DNA of 62,705 bases from Nitrospirota bacterium (GCA_029881725.1 JAOUMB010000014.1:1-62705); one strand, 5' to 3'. Positions 25,090-33,913 are shown, numbered from the stretch's first letter. Numbers and translations: made by a program. The notes: generated by a model not told the origin, from the sequence alone.

Positions 25090-25734
25090 TTACTCCCCGG
25101 CAGCCTCGCCGCCCTCGGCCGCGCCTTCGCCACCGGCTTCGGTCTCGGTGTCCGCAGCGGCAACCCGCGAAGCGGACACGGCGACGACGGTGGCGTCGGG
25201 GGCGGCGTGAATATGCACCCCTTCCGGCAGGGTCAGGTCGGACACGTGCAGCGAGTCGCCCACGTCCAGCCGGGATGCATCGATCTCCAGCGCGTCCGGA
25301 ATGGCATCCGGCAGACAGTCAATCTCCACCTCGTGCATCATTTGCTGCAGGATGCCCTGGGATTCGCGCACGCCGATGGGTGAGTCACCCACCAGATGGA
25401 TGTTCACGGTCACCGACAACTTGTGACCCTTCTGGGTCTCGTACAGGTCAGCGTGGATGATACGCCCGGTGACCCAGTCCTGCTGCAGGTCGCGCAGCAC
25501 GACGTTTTTCTTTTCGGTCTTGCCGCCACCGGTGATGTTGAGGCCGATCAGACCGTGCGCGGCGCCGTCGCGCTCCCAGGCACGGGTGAACTCCTTGCTC
25601 GACAGGGACAGGGAAACCGGCTCCCCGGCTCCATACATGACGGCCGGAATGCGCCCGGCACTACGCAGGCGACGGGCAACGCCCTTGCCGGTTTCAGTGC
25701 GAATTTCAGCGTCCAGCACGATGTTGGCGGACAT
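25090..25734 (-). CDS. rplY: 50S ribosomal protein L25 (long CTC form)
   Basis: A 214-residue general-stress-protein CTC-type L25, which binds 5S rRNA. The N-terminal L25 domain (VLDAEIRTETGKGVARRLRSAGRIPAVMYG) is followed by the TL5-like C-terminal domain (VEIDCLPDAIPDALEIDASRLDVGDSLHVSDL) and an acidic Ala/Gly/Glu tail. A strong AAGGAGGT Shine-Dalgarno lies 6-13 bases before the ATG at 25734, fixing the start; the open frame goes to 25887. The leader carries two identical hairpins. Confidence 0.96.
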   Translation of the reverse strand: MSANIVLDAEIRTETGKGVARRLRSAGRIPAVMYGAGEPVSLSLSSKEFTRAWERDGAAHGLIGLNITGGGKTEKKNVVLRDLQQDWVTGRIIHADLYETQKGHKLSVTVNIHLVGDSPIGVRESQGILQQMMHEVEIDCLPDAIPDALEIDASRLDVGDSLHVSDLTLPEGVHIHAAPDATVVAVSASRVAAADTETEAGGEGAAEGGEAAGE

Positions 25735-25765
25735 GAGACTTACCTCCTTGGAATATCTGTTCCGC

Positions 25766-25809
25766 GGGGCCGAAGCCCCGATAACCCTGGGGCCGAAGCC
25801 CCGATAACC
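25766..25809 (-). repeat. Tandem 21-bp repeat, each with a UUCG-capped hairpin
   Basis: Two copies of GGGGCCGAAGCCCCGATAACC (25766-25786 and 25789-25809, plus-strand reading). On the minus strand each copy gives GGGGC-TTCG-GCCCC, a stem with the very stable UUCG tetraloop. They lie between prs and rplY, in the rplY leader. They may form RNA processing or termination elements, but no T-run follows. Confidence 0.8.
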
Positions 25810-25828
25810 TGAATCAAAAAAATACCCG

Positions 25829-26770
25829 CTACACGAACAGGCTGCTGACCGACTCCTCCGTGTGCACACGGGCAACCGCCTTGCCAAGCAGGTCGGCCAC
25901 GCTGAGCACGGTGAATTTTGTGTACCGCTCGTCCTTGCCGTTCAACGGAATGGTGTCCGTGGTAATCAGCTCGTCGAAGGGCGAATCAATCAGCCGGTCG
26001 ATGGCCGGCCCCGAAAGCACCGGATGCGAACAGGCGCCGTATACCTTCAGCGCACCCCGTTCCTTGAGCGCGTGGGCCGCCTGAACGATGGTGCCGCCGG
26101 TATCGATCATGTCGTCCAGAAGCAGCACGTCATGGCCGTCCACCTCGCCGATGATGTTCATCAACTGGGCCTTGTTGGGGGCATCGCGGCGCTTGTCGAT
26201 GATCGCCAGGCTGGCATTCAGCCGCTTGGCGAAGGAGCGCGCGCGCTCGGTACCCCCGGCGTCCGGCGATACCACCACCAGGTCGTTGAACTCTTTCTTG
26301 TGCAGATACTCGAGCAGGACCGGCTTGGCGTACAGATGATCCACCGGGATATTGAAAAAGCCCTGAATCTGACCGGCATGAAGGTCGAGGGTGAGCACCC
26401 GGTCGGCACCGGCGGTGGTTACCAGATCCGCGATCAGCTTGGCGGTGATTGGAACTCGCGGGGCGGACTTGCGATCCTGCCGGGCATAGCCAAAATAGGG
26501 AATCACGGCAGTGATGCGGCGGGCGCTGGCACGCTTGAGCGCGTCGAACATGATCAGCATTTCCATCAGGTGATGGTTGGCCGGATCCGACAGGGTCTGG
26601 ATCACGAACACGTCCATGCCGCGCACGTTCTCGTCGATCTGGACCAGCACCTCGCCGTCGGAAAAGGTGGACACGGTGGCGTCACCCAGCGGGATGTCCA
26701 GATAGGCGCACACCTTCTCCGCAAGCGCGGGGTTGGCGTTGCCGCTAAAAATTTTCAACTGGTTGAACAC
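25829..26770 (-). CDS. prs: Ribose-phosphate pyrophosphokinase (PRPP synthase)
   Basis: 313 residues. It makes phosphoribosyl pyrophosphate from ribose 5-phosphate and ATP for nucleotide, His and Trp synthesis. The family features are clear: VSTFSDGEVLVQIDENVRGMDVFVIQ, YFGYARQDRKSAPRVPI, the DLHAGQIQGFF block, and the PRPP-binding VLLLDDMIDTGGTI. Start is GTG 26770 with GGAG upstream. It sits after the tRNA-Gln gene, as in Pseudomonas and relatives. Confidence 0.97.
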   Translation of the reverse strand: MFNQLKIFSGNANPALAEKVCAYLDIPLGDATVSTFSDGEVLVQIDENVRGMDVFVIQTLSDPANHHLMEMLIMFDALKRASARRITAVIPYFGYARQDRKSAPRVPITAKLIADLVTTAGADRVLTLDLHAGQIQGFFNIPVDHLYAKPVLLEYLHKKEFNDLVVVSPDAGGTERARSFAKRLNASLAIIDKRRDAPNKAQLMNIIGEVDGHDVLLLDDMIDTGGTIVQAAHALKERGALKVYGACSHPVLSGPAIDRLIDSPFDELITTDTIPLNGKDERYTKFTVLSVADLLGKAVARVHTEESVSSLFV

Positions 26771-26844
26771 GCTCGTTCACTCCACAAACCAGGCGCCCGG
26801 TTTTCCGGCACCACACAATCCACATTGCGGGACAGCAGGTAAAG

Positions 26845-26919
26845 TGGCTGGGGCGCCAGGATTCGAACCTGGGATTGCCAGTACCAAAAACTGGTGACTT
26901 ACCGCTTGTCGACGCCCCA
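26845..26919 (-). tRNA. trnQ: tRNA-Gln(UUG)
   Basis: The minus strand reads a complete cloverleaf of 75 nt: acceptor TGGGGCG pairing with CGCCCCA, anticodon stem CCAGT/ACTGG with loop TTTTGGT (anticodon TTG), T-arm CCAGGTTCGAATCCTGG, and encoded GCCA at the 3' end. It sits between ispE and prs, a position conserved in many proteobacteria. Confidence 0.97.
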
Positions 26920-27071
26920 ATAAATCGTGGCTGGAATTTCCAGCCTCACCCGGCGCCCGGCCCAACCGGCCCTGACAGCACCTCTATCCGCCGTGGGGCA
27001 TCGGACGCCGCTCACAACAGGTTCATTCCAAACCGATTGCCCGCTGGCCCGAAAAACCGCCATCTTCATCG

Positions 27072-28028
27072 TTAACCGGCCGTTCCGGCGGGCGAAATGA
27101 CCGGTCCGGTGGACACCAGCGGAAGCACCCAAACACGCCAGTCCGGTTTCGCTTGCAACCGGTGGCGGATTTGATCCGCCGTTTCCCGGCTGCCACTCAG
27201 GCAAAAAACCGAGGCACCGCTGCCCGACATCATCGGGCCAACGCCACCTGCCAAAACCAGCGCATCCAGCGCGGTGCCGATTTCCGGCGCCAACGCGATG
27301 GCCAGCGGTTGCAGGTCGTTCTGCGGCTTCCCCCCGTCCGGGCCAGCATGCCGGCCCTCACCATCCGGCTCCGAGGGTGACGCACCCGGCGTCGGTTCCC
27401 CGTTCGCGGAGCTCGAAGTGCTGGTAATTATTGTTGCACCAAGGCCTGCTGTCAACCGTTCCGATGCATGTGTGCGGGCATATTCCAAAAAAACCGCCCG
27501 GGTGTCCATGTGTATCCCCGGAAAAACCAGTACGCACCAGGTATCTGCCAGTGGCTTTTCCGGCATCACCACCTCGCCACGCCCCCCCACCCGCGCGGCC
27601 CCGCCATAAATGAAAAATGGCACGTCGCTGCCCAGATCCGCACCAATGGACGCGAGCTCGGACGGGGGTAGATTCAGGCCCCACAGGCGGTCCAGCCCCA
27701 CCAGCACGGCCGCCGCATCGGAGCTTCCGCCACCCAGCCCGGCGCCGGACGGAATTTCCTTTTTCAGATGAATTCTTACCCCCCGGCGCACCCCGGTGTG
27801 GCGCCGCAACGCCTCGGCGGCACGCACGGCCAGGTTACCGGACCCGGCCAGGGACGGCTCGGAGCACGTAAACGTCACCTCTTGCGGGCCGTCTTCCAGG
27901 GTGAGGTGGTCGTACAGGCCGATGGCGTGAAATCGGGAGTCCAGGCTGTGATAGCCGTCGGCCCGCCGCCCGAGCACGGACAGGTGCAGGTTGATCTTGG
28001 CGGGGGCGAGTACAGAGAGAGCGGTCAT
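27072..28028 (-). CDS. ispE: 4-diphosphocytidyl-2-C-methyl-D-erythritol kinase
   Basis: 318 residues. The GHMP kinase phosphorylates CDP-methylerythritol in the non-mevalonate isoprenoid pathway. The N-terminus LAPAKINLHLSVLGRRADGYH and the ATP-binding SGAGLGGGSSDAAAVL are diagnostic; a C-terminal GHMP motif (GPMMSGSGASVF) is present. An insertion of about 40 Ser/Gly/Pro/Glu-rich residues (SSSANGEPTPGASPSEPDGE region, coded by about 27310-27430) interrupts the usual fold between the two halves. The start at 28028 gives the family N-terminus and lies just beyond the glnA terminator. Confidence 0.95.
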   Translation of the reverse strand: MTALSVLAPAKINLHLSVLGRRADGYHSLDSRFHAIGLYDHLTLEDGPQEVTFTCSEPSLAGSGNLAVRAAEALRRHTGVRRGVRIHLKKEIPSGAGLGGGSSDAAAVLVGLDRLWGLNLPPSELASIGADLGSDVPFFIYGGAARVGGRGEVVMPEKPLADTWCVLVFPGIHMDTRAVFLEYARTHASERLTAGLGATIITSTSSSANGEPTPGASPSEPDGEGRHAGPDGGKPQNDLQPLAIALAPEIGTALDALVLAGGVGPMMSGSGASVFCLSGSRETADQIRHRLQAKPDWRVWVLPLVSTGPVISPAGTAG

Positions 28029-28032
28029 AGGC

Positions 28033-28068
28033 AAAAAAGGGGGGGCCACGGAAATGCCGTGGCCCCCC
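28033..28068 (-). terminator. Rho-independent terminator of glnA
   Basis: On the minus strand GGGGGGCCACGG and CCGTGGCCCCCC form a 12-bp perfect stem with a 5-nt loop, followed by C and six T. It lies 23 bp after glnA and directly in front of ispE. Confidence 0.92.
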
Positions 28069-28090
28069 GGATGGGCTCGTATCCGTCCGG

Positions 28091-29500
28091 TTAGACCGAG
28101 TAGTACATCTCGAACTCGACCGGGTGCGGGGTCATGTTGAGGCGGGTCACCTCTTCCCGCTTCAGCTCGATGTACGAGGCGATGGTCGCATCGCTGAACA
28201 CGCCGCCGCGCTTCAGGAACTCGTTGTCCTCCTCAAGGGCGTTCAACGATTCAGTGAAGGTCGAGGCGACGGTCGGCACGCCCTGCAGCTCCTCGGGCGG
28301 CAGATCGTACAGGTTCTTGTCCATCGGCGCGCCCGGATCGATCTTGTTCTGGATGCCGTCCAGGCCCGCCATCATCATGGCCGCAAAGGCCAGATACGGG
28401 TTGGCGGTGGAATCCGGGAAACGCACCTCGGCGCGACGGCCCTTGGGGCTGTTGGCGGCGGGGATGCGGATCGATGCGGAACGGTTGCGGCCCGAGTAGG
28501 CCAGCAGAACCGGCGCCTCAAAGCCCGGCACCAACCGCTTGTAGGAGTTGGTGGACGCGTTGGTGATCGCGTTCAGGGCCTTGGCGTGCTTGATGATGCC
28601 GCCAATGTAGAAACGCGCCATGTCGGACAGGCCCGCGGGGCCGTCACCGGCGAACAGCGGCTTGCCGCCCTTCCACAGGGACTGGTGCACATGCATGCCG
28701 CTGCCGTTGTCGCCCACCAGCGGCTTCGGCATGAAGGTGGCGGTATACCCGAACTGGTGCGCGGTGTTGTGCACCACGTACTTGAACATCTGCAGGTTGT
28801 CCGCGGTCTTCACCAGGGTGTCGTACTTGAAGTCGATCTCACACTGGTTGGCGGTGGCCACCTCGTGGTGATGCCATTCCATCTGCAGACCGGCCTCGGC
28901 CATGGTCAGCAACATCTGGGTGCGGATGTCGTGGGAGGAATCCACCGGCGGCACCGGAAAATACCCCCCCTTCACGCCCGGACGGTGGCCCAGGTTGCCG
29001 CCGTCGTAGTCACGCTCCGAGTTCCAGGCCGCCTCTTCCGAGTCGATCTGGTACATGGCGCCGGACATGTCGCTCTTGAACCGCACGCTGTCGAACAGGA
29101 AGAACTCCGGCTCCGGACCGAAGTAAACCGTATCGGCCAGACCGGTGGACTGAAGGTAGGCCTCGGCGCGCTTGGCGATACCGCGCGGATCCTTCTCATA
29201 TCCCTCGCCGGTGTACGGATCGAAGATGTCGCAGGACACGATGATGGTCGGCACCTCGGTGAACGGGTCCATCACGGCGCTGTTCGGATCCGGCTTGTAC
29301 ACCATGTCGGAGTTGTTGATTTCGCACCAGCCGGCGATCGACGAACCATCAAACCCGTAGCCGTCCTCGAAGGACTCCTCGGTGAGAGACGAAATCGGCG
29401 CGGAAATGTGCTGCCACTTGCCGCGGCTGTCGGTAAAGCGGAAGTCGACAATCTTCGCGCCCTTTTCCTCCGCCAACCGGAGAACGTCTTGCGGTGTCAT
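28091..29500 (-). CDS. glnA: Glutamine synthetase, type I
   Basis: 469 residues. It makes glutamine from glutamate, ammonia and ATP. Blocks such as [52 protein letters not shown] and NRSASIRIP are typical. The adenylylation site is present: Tyr398 in NLYDLPPEE, so activity is expected to be controlled by GlnE. AAGGAG precedes the ATG at 29500; the open frame extends to 29536. A near-consensus sigma-54 promoter about 112 bp upstream and a terminator downstream make it a single-gene, nitrogen-regulated unit. Confidence 0.97.
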   Translation of the reverse strand: MTPQDVLRLAEEKGAKIVDFRFTDSRGKWQHISAPISSLTEESFEDGYGFDGSSIAGWCEINNSDMVYKPDPNSAVMDPFTEVPTIIVSCDIFDPYTGEGYEKDPRGIAKRAEAYLQSTGLADTVYFGPEPEFFLFDSVRFKSDMSGAMYQIDSEEAAWNSERDYDGGNLGHRPGVKGGYFPVPPVDSSHDIRTQMLLTMAEAGLQMEWHHHEVATANQCEIDFKYDTLVKTADNLQMFKYVVHNTAHQFGYTATFMPKPLVGDNGSGMHVHQSLWKGGKPLFAGDGPAGLSDMARFYIGGIIKHAKALNAITNASTNSYKRLVPGFEAPVLLAYSGRNRSASIRIPAANSPKGRRAEVRFPDSTANPYLAFAAMMMAGLDGIQNKIDPGAPMDKNLYDLPPEELQGVPTVASTFTESLNALEEDNEFLKRGGVFSDATIASYIELKREEVTRLNMTPHPVEFEMYYSV

Positions 29501-29611
29501 TGCATTGCTCCTTGCAGTCGTTGCAAACAAACTCATTTAATTTTCCACCGGACACTCCGTTCGGCCGGCACATCCGGCGACTCCACGGAGAGCCGTCACC
29601 CAATGCACTTC

Positions 29612-29627
29612 TTCAAAAGGCGTGCCA
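29612..29627 (-). promoter_or_regulatory. Sigma-54 promoter candidate for glnA
   Basis: The minus strand reads TGGCACGCCTTTTGAA. The -24 element TGGCACG is perfect. The -12 element TTGAA has A for the usual C. Spacing is correct, and the predicted start site is about 100 bp before glnA. glnA is a classic RpoN/NtrC target. Confidence 0.6.
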
Positions 29628-29784
29628 CGCTTTCGGGTGACGGGTTCCTGACGCGTTTGGTCCGGGGGGTCCGTACAGAACTGTAGCAAAGTCGCGGTCA
29701 AAAAAAAAGGCTGTCGCGAATCCGATAAAACGGGCGCTTCCGCCCCGTCGGAAGGGCGACAAAGCGACCACTTTTTTGTCGAAG

Positions 29785-29804
29785 TAAATACATTTTTGTA
29801 TTTA
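29785..29804. repeat. AT-rich operator-like palindrome
   Basis: TAAATACA (29785-29792) and TGTATTTA (29797-29804) are exact reverse complements separated by TTTT. It lies 124 bp before the DUF4177-like gene in the only clearly AT-rich part of this intergenic region. A dimeric regulator could bind here; none can be named. Confidence 0.6.
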
Positions 29805-29927
29805 AAGCGCCCTTATGGTCGCTGGCTCTTCGGGCGGGATTCGGGTGGATTCCCCCTCCCTGCATGGGATACCCTTACCCCATATTTATTGGCCCACACC
29901 CTGTCAATCCGCAAAGGTGTCCTTCTC

Positions 29928-30110
29928 ATGTTCGACGACGCCACATCCGCCTGGGAGTACCGGGTGGAGCAACTCAGTTCAGTGCAACTTTCAAACCAGC
30001 TCAATTTTCTGGGCAAGGAAGGGTGGGAACTGGTCACCGTCCTGCACAACCCGGATGCCGAGTACCCTTACGAGTGCATCTGCAAGCGCCGCCGCGCCGC
30101 CCGCTATTAA
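29928..30110 (+). CDS. DUF4177-like small protein
   Basis: A 60-residue protein, starting MFDDATSAWEYRVEQLSS. It contains the W-E-Y ... LN-LGKEGWELVTVL pattern typical of the small DUF4177 family. No function is established for the family. The ATG at 29928 gives the family N-terminus; the open frame begins at 29796. It is followed 9 bp later by the ClpS-like gene, suggesting a small operon. Confidence 0.75.
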   Translation: MFDDATSAWEYRVEQLSSVQLSNQLNFLGKEGWELVTVLHNPDAEYPYECICKRRRAARY

Positions 30111-30119
30111 CCTAATCCC

Positions 30120-30437
30120 GTGGCCACCACCACTCCCGAACTGGAAACCGTCGGTTCCACCGCCACCCTGGAGGCGCCGCTGTATAACGTGGTCCTGCTG
30201 GACGACGACGACCACACCTATGAGTACGTCATTCGCATGCTGGCCACCGTGTTCGGGTTCGACGCCAGCAAGGGCATGAACCATGCCCGCGAGGTAGACG
30301 CCCAGGGGCGCACCATCCTGATCACCACCACCCTGGAACACGCGGAGCTCAAGCAAGATCAGGTTCACAGCTTCGGCCCCGACCCGCTGCTGGAACGCAG
30401 CACCGGCCCCATGCGCGCGGTACTGGAACCGGCCTGA
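30120..30437 (+). CDS. clpS: Divergent ClpS-like adaptor of the Clp protease
   Basis: A 105-residue protein with the ClpS core: YNVVLLDDDDHTYEYVIRMLATVFGF ... AREVDAQGR ... HAELKQDQVHSFGPDP. ClpS hands N-end-rule substrates to ClpAP. Against E. coli ClpS, the pocket residues differ: Asn34-Asp35-Asp36 reads Asp-Asp-Asp, Met40 is Tyr, and His66 is Asp. It therefore belongs to a variant subgroup and its substrate choice may be different. Start is GTG 30120. The preceding DUF4177-like gene is 9 bp upstream. No clpA is adjacent. Confidence 0.82.
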   Translation: MATTTPELETVGSTATLEAPLYNVVLLDDDDHTYEYVIRMLATVFGFDASKGMNHAREVDAQGRTILITTTLEHAELKQDQVHSFGPDPLLERSTGPMRAVLEPA

Positions 30438-30440
30438 CCC

Positions 30441-33341
30441 ATGCATTCACGGATGGGATATGCCCTGGCGGCGCTGACCGCCATCGCCTGGCTTGCGGTG
30501 TCTTCCCCGGCCCGTGCGGCCTTTTTGTTCGCCCCCGGTCAGGAATGGTGGAGCATCTCCACCCCGCACTTCATCATCCACTATCCCGCCCCGCTGGCCG
30601 AACGGGCACGCTCCGCCGCCCCCCTGCTGGAGGCCGCCCATGCCCGCCTCACCCCACGCATGGAGTGGACCCCGGCCAACCGCACCCATGTGGTGATTAC
30701 CGACGATTTTGACCCGGCCAACGGCATGGCCACCGCCCTGCCGTTCAACCTGATGATCCTGTTCGCCAGCCCGCCGGACGGCGATACCGACCTGATGCTC
30801 AATCCGGACGGCTGGATGGAAACCCTGGTCACCCACGAATACACCCACATCCTGCACCTGGACCGTGCCGAAGGACTGCCCGGCGGGCTGCAGCAATTGT
30901 TTGGACGCATGCCGCTGCTGTTTCCAAACGCCTACAACACGGGCTGGATGGTGGAAGGCCTCGCCACCCTCGAAGAAACCGCCAACGGCCGCTACGGGCG
31001 CGGGCGCGGCGCCCTGTTTTCCGGCATTCTGCGGACCCAGGCGGCGGAACAGAAGCTGCCACCCATCTCCAAGGCCAGCCACACTTATTCAACCTGGCCC
31101 GGTGGCATGGGTGCGTACCTGTACGGTGTGCATTTTCTGCAATTCCTGAACAACACCTTCGGGGAACACACCACCGGCGTGCTGGTGCGGGAATACAGCG
31201 ACAATATCATTCCCTTTACAGTCGGCCCCAACATGCGCAAGGTACTGCGCGAGTCCCCCACCCGCGCCTGGGACCGCTGGCGCAACGCCCTTGACCGCCA
31301 GGCCAAGCTGGCGGGCGACGGAACTCCCGGCAGCCAGCGCATCACCCACAGCGGGTTTTACACCCAGGGCGGGCGCGTCAGCCCCGATGGCCGCCTGCTG
31401 GCCTGGTCCGAGCGCACCTCCCGCGACCACGCCCGGCTGATGCTGGCCCCGGCGGACAATCCCTCCGCCGCCCGCGAACTCGCCTGGCGCAACGGGGGGC
31501 GCGCCCTGGGCTGGAGTGCGGACAGCCGCATCCTGTATCTTTCCCAGCCGGAATTTTCCGGCTCCTTCCGTCTGTATGACGACCTGTACGCGGTGCGCCT
31601 GCCCAAGGGCAAAACCCGCCGACTCACCCACGGGGCCCGCCTGCGCGACCCGGCGGTGTTGCCCGACGGCACCCTGATTGCGGTCCAGAACGAGCCGTCC
31701 GCCGATGCCACCCGTCTGGTGCGGGTGGATCCCTCCCGTCCCCGGGCCCGTCCGGAGGTGATCTTCGAGCCGGAGCCGGGGGTGGTGGTGTCCCACCCGC
31801 GCCCCGCACCGGGAGGCGGCGCCGTGGCCGTATCCGCCACCCGCCCGGAGGGGGGACGTAATATCGCCCTGATCGGAATGGACGGCAGCGAAACCTGGAT
31901 CACCCGCGGCCGCGCCCGCGACGCGGACCCGGCCTTCAGTCCGGACGGCCGTTACCTGCTGTTCTCCTCGGATCGCACCGGCATCTTCAACCTGTTCGCG
32001 TGGGACAGCGCCGACGGCTCCCTGTGGCGCATCACCGACGAAATCGGCGGTGCTTTCGCCCCGGAGGTGGATCCATCCGGCGGCACGATCTTCTATACCG
32101 GCCTCAACGGCGACGGCTTCGACCAGTACCGCATGCCCTTCGACCCCACCGCCTGGGAGAAAGTGACCGAATCCGACGTCGCCCCGGAGACACCGCCCCT
32201 GCCGCCGTTCCCGAAAACCACCGCCACCATTCATCCGGTGGACCGCATCATCCCGCAGGAAGGCGTCTCCCCGTCCGCACCACGCCGCTATTCACCGTTC
32301 CCCGCCGTTCTGCCCCACTTCTGGTGGCCATCGATCTACGGCGACAACAACCATGCCTATTATGGTGCCTTCACCCTCGGGGCCGACCCGCTGTTGCGTC
32401 ACGCCTATGCGGCAGACCTGACCGTAGACTTCAACAACCAGAAATTCGTCGGCTCACTGCTGTATCAGTACGACCGGTTTTGGCCGACCATTTCGTTTCT
32501 GGCCTCCCGTCTGGAATCGGGAACCACCTACGACGCCCTGGTGCCCGGTCAGGTGCATAGCAGGACGTTTGAGGACAATCTGGCGCTGGCGATCGCATTT
32601 CCATGGAGGCGAGTAAACCAGCAGGCAACCCTGCAACTCGGAGCCGAGACCGAAAGGCAATTTAATGAGGTTGTGTGCTCCGCTCCTTGTGCGGCAACCC
32701 CGCCCCCAGCATTCGAAAACCGATACCTGCTCGGCCTGATCGCCTGGAGCAACGCACAGCGCTACGGTCTGGGCATCAGTCGCACCGATGGCCGCACCCT
32801 GATCGCCGCGCACAAGGAGTCGCGCACCGGCTTCGGTGGCGATTTTAACGGCGCCGTCAGCCGCGCCACCTGGGACGAGTATCTTCCCCTCGGTCATGGT
32901 GGCCACGTGCTGCACGCGCGGGGCATCACGGGCGAAGCCGATACCGCCGTGCCCTTTCGCGCCGGTGGTGTCCCCGGTTTCGTGGACGACCCCTACGACC
33001 GGGCCATCCCGGTGCGCGGGCAGCGCAAGCGGGCCCTCACCGGCGGCACCGGCATGGTGGCCGGTACCCTGGAATACCGCTTTCCCTTCGCCCTGCCGGA
33101 AAAGGGCGGCGGTACCATGCCGCTGTTTCTGGAAAAACTGCACGGTCGCCTATTTTACGACACCGCGCGCCTGTACGACAGTGTGAACGGTTGGAAAGGG
33201 GTGAACGGATCGGGAATCGAAATCGGTTTCGATACGGTTTTCGCCTATTACATTCCGATCACGTTCCTGGCAGGCTACGCCAACGGGAATGGTGTCACCG
33301 GAGAGGACCAGGTCTATCTGCGCGTATCCTTGGGCGAGTGA
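30441..33341 (+). CDS. Outer-membrane protein: gluzincin protease + TolB-like propeller + beta-barrel
   Basis: A 966-residue protein with a signal peptide (MGYALAALTAIAWLAVSSPARA). Domain 1 (about 40-290) is a zinc metallopeptidase of gluzincin type: HEYTH in VTHEYTHILHLDR and the downstream ligand Glu in GWMVEGLATLEE. Domain 2 (about 300-560) has TolB/PD40-like propeller repeats (GRYLLFSSDRTGIFNLFAWD, RVSPDGRLLAWSERTS). Domain 3 (600 to the end) is a beta-barrel like Omp85/surface-antigen proteins, ending GEDQVYLRVSLGE. It probably anchors in the outer membrane with protease and propeller in the periplasm. It starts 3 bp after clpS. A lower-GC patch at about 32560-32710 encodes a loop with two Cys. 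Confidence 0.85.
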   Translation: MHSRMGYALAALTAIAWLAVSSPARAAFLFAPGQEWWSISTPHFIIHYPAPLAERARSAAPLLEAAHARLTPRMEWTPANRTHVVITDDFDPANGMATALPFNLMILFASPPDGDTDLMLNPDGWMETLVTHEYTHILHLDRAEGLPGGLQQLFGRMPLLFPNAYNTGWMVEGLATLEETANGRYGRGRGALFSGILRTQAAEQKLPPISKASHTYSTWPGGMGAYLYGVHFLQFLNNTFGEHTTGVLVREYSDNIIPFTVGPNMRKVLRESPTRAWDRWRNALDRQAKLAGDGTPGSQRITHSGFYTQGGRVSPDGRLLAWSERTSRDHARLMLAPADNPSAARELAWRNGGRALGWSADSRILYLSQPEFSGSFRLYDDLYAVRLPKGKTRRLTHGARLRDPAVLPDGTLIAVQNEPSADATRLVRVDPSRPRARPEVIFEPEPGVVVSHPRPAPGGGAVAVSATRPEGGRNIALIGMDGSETWITRGRARDADPAFSPDGRYLLFSSDRTGIFNLFAWDSADGSLWRITDEIGGAFAPEVDPSGGTIFYTGLNGDGFDQYRMPFDPTAWEKVTESDVAPETPPLPPFPKTTATIHPVDRIIPQEGVSPSAPRRYSPFPAVLPHFWWPSIYGDNNHAYYGAFTLGADPLLRHAYAADLTVDFNNQKFVGSLLYQYDRFWPTISFLASRLESGTTYDALVPGQVHSRTFEDNLALAIAFPWRRVNQQATLQLGAETERQFNEVVCSAPCAATPPPAFENRYLLGLIAWSNAQRYGLGISRTDGRTLIAAHKESRTGFGGDFNGAVSRATWDEYLPLGHGGHVLHARGITGEADTAVPFRAGGVPGFVDDPYDRAIPVRGQRKRALTGGTGMVAGTLEYRFPFALPEKGGGTMPLFLEKLHGRLFYDTARLYDSVNGWKGVNGSGIEIGFDTVFAYYIPITFLAGYANGNGVTGEDQVYLRVSLGE

Positions 33342-33453
33342 ACGCGCTGCACCGGGGATCTCCGGGCGTCGATACACACCGATGGGCGGAAATCCCCGCA
33401 GCGTGTGACACAACACCCCGAGATTTGCACCTGCGCAACGCCCGGCGGGATTC

Positions 33454-33459
33454 TATAAT
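33454..33459 (+). promoter_or_regulatory. -10 box before the CoA-binding protein gene
   Basis: A perfect TATAAT lies 38 bp before the start at 33498. No good -35 is found at 16-18 bp (CTGCGC at 33431 is poor), so the promoter may be activator dependent. Confidence 0.4.
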
Positions 33460-33497
33460 GCCCCCATTATCGAATCCGCGAGAGGGAGTCCCATATC

Positions 33498-33878
33498 ATG
33501 TCCAAGAGCATTGCCATCATCGGCGCATCGTCCAACCGCAGCAAATTCGGCAACAAGGCCGTGCGCGCCTGGGTGCAGGCCGGATACACCGTCTACCCGA
33601 TCAATCCCAAGGACGATACCATCGAGGGCCTGAAGGTCTACCGCTCCGTGGCCGATCTGCCGGAGACCCCGGACTATGCCAATCTCTACGTTCCCCCGGC
33701 GGTCGGCCTGAAGCTGCTGGATGACATTGCCGCCAAGGGCATCAAGGAAGTGTTCGCCAATCCCGGCGCCGACAGCGAGGCGATGGTCATTCGCGGCAAC
33801 GAACTGGGCCTCGACGTGATGCGTGCCTGTTCGATCGTAGCAACGGGAAAGACGCCGATGGATTTTCCCGACTCCTAG
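33498..33878 (+). CDS. CoA-binding domain protein (YccU-like)
   Basis: 126 residues forming a single Rossmann-type CoA-binding domain, as in succinyl-CoA synthetase alpha: SIAIIGASSNRSKFGNKAVRAW at the N-terminus, then GYTVYPINPKDDTIEGLKVYRSVADLP, LYVPPAVGLKLLDDIAAKGIKEVFANPGAD and ACSIVATG. Family members are small cytosolic proteins of mostly unknown role. The gene has its own -10 box and converges with phzF, so it is probably monocistronic. Confidence 0.9.
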   Translation: MSKSIAIIGASSNRSKFGNKAVRAWVQAGYTVYPINPKDDTIEGLKVYRSVADLPETPDYANLYVPPAVGLKLLDDIAAKGIKEVFANPGADSEAMVIRGNELGLDVMRACSIVATGKTPMDFPDS

Positions 33879-33913
33879 GCGGAGGGCCATATCGCTTCGC
33901 GGGAGAGTGAGAC

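Larger units (their letters stand above)
29501..29927. other. Intergenic region between divergent glnA and the DUF4177-like gene
   Basis: 427 bp without a gene. It contains the glnA Shine-Dalgarno, a sigma-54 promoter candidate (29612-29627), a nine-A tract near 29700, an AT-rich stretch at 29770-29815 and an 8-bp perfect inverted repeat at 29785-29804. I see no further coding potential. An upstream NtrC site could not be recognised with confidence. Confidence 0.75.
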
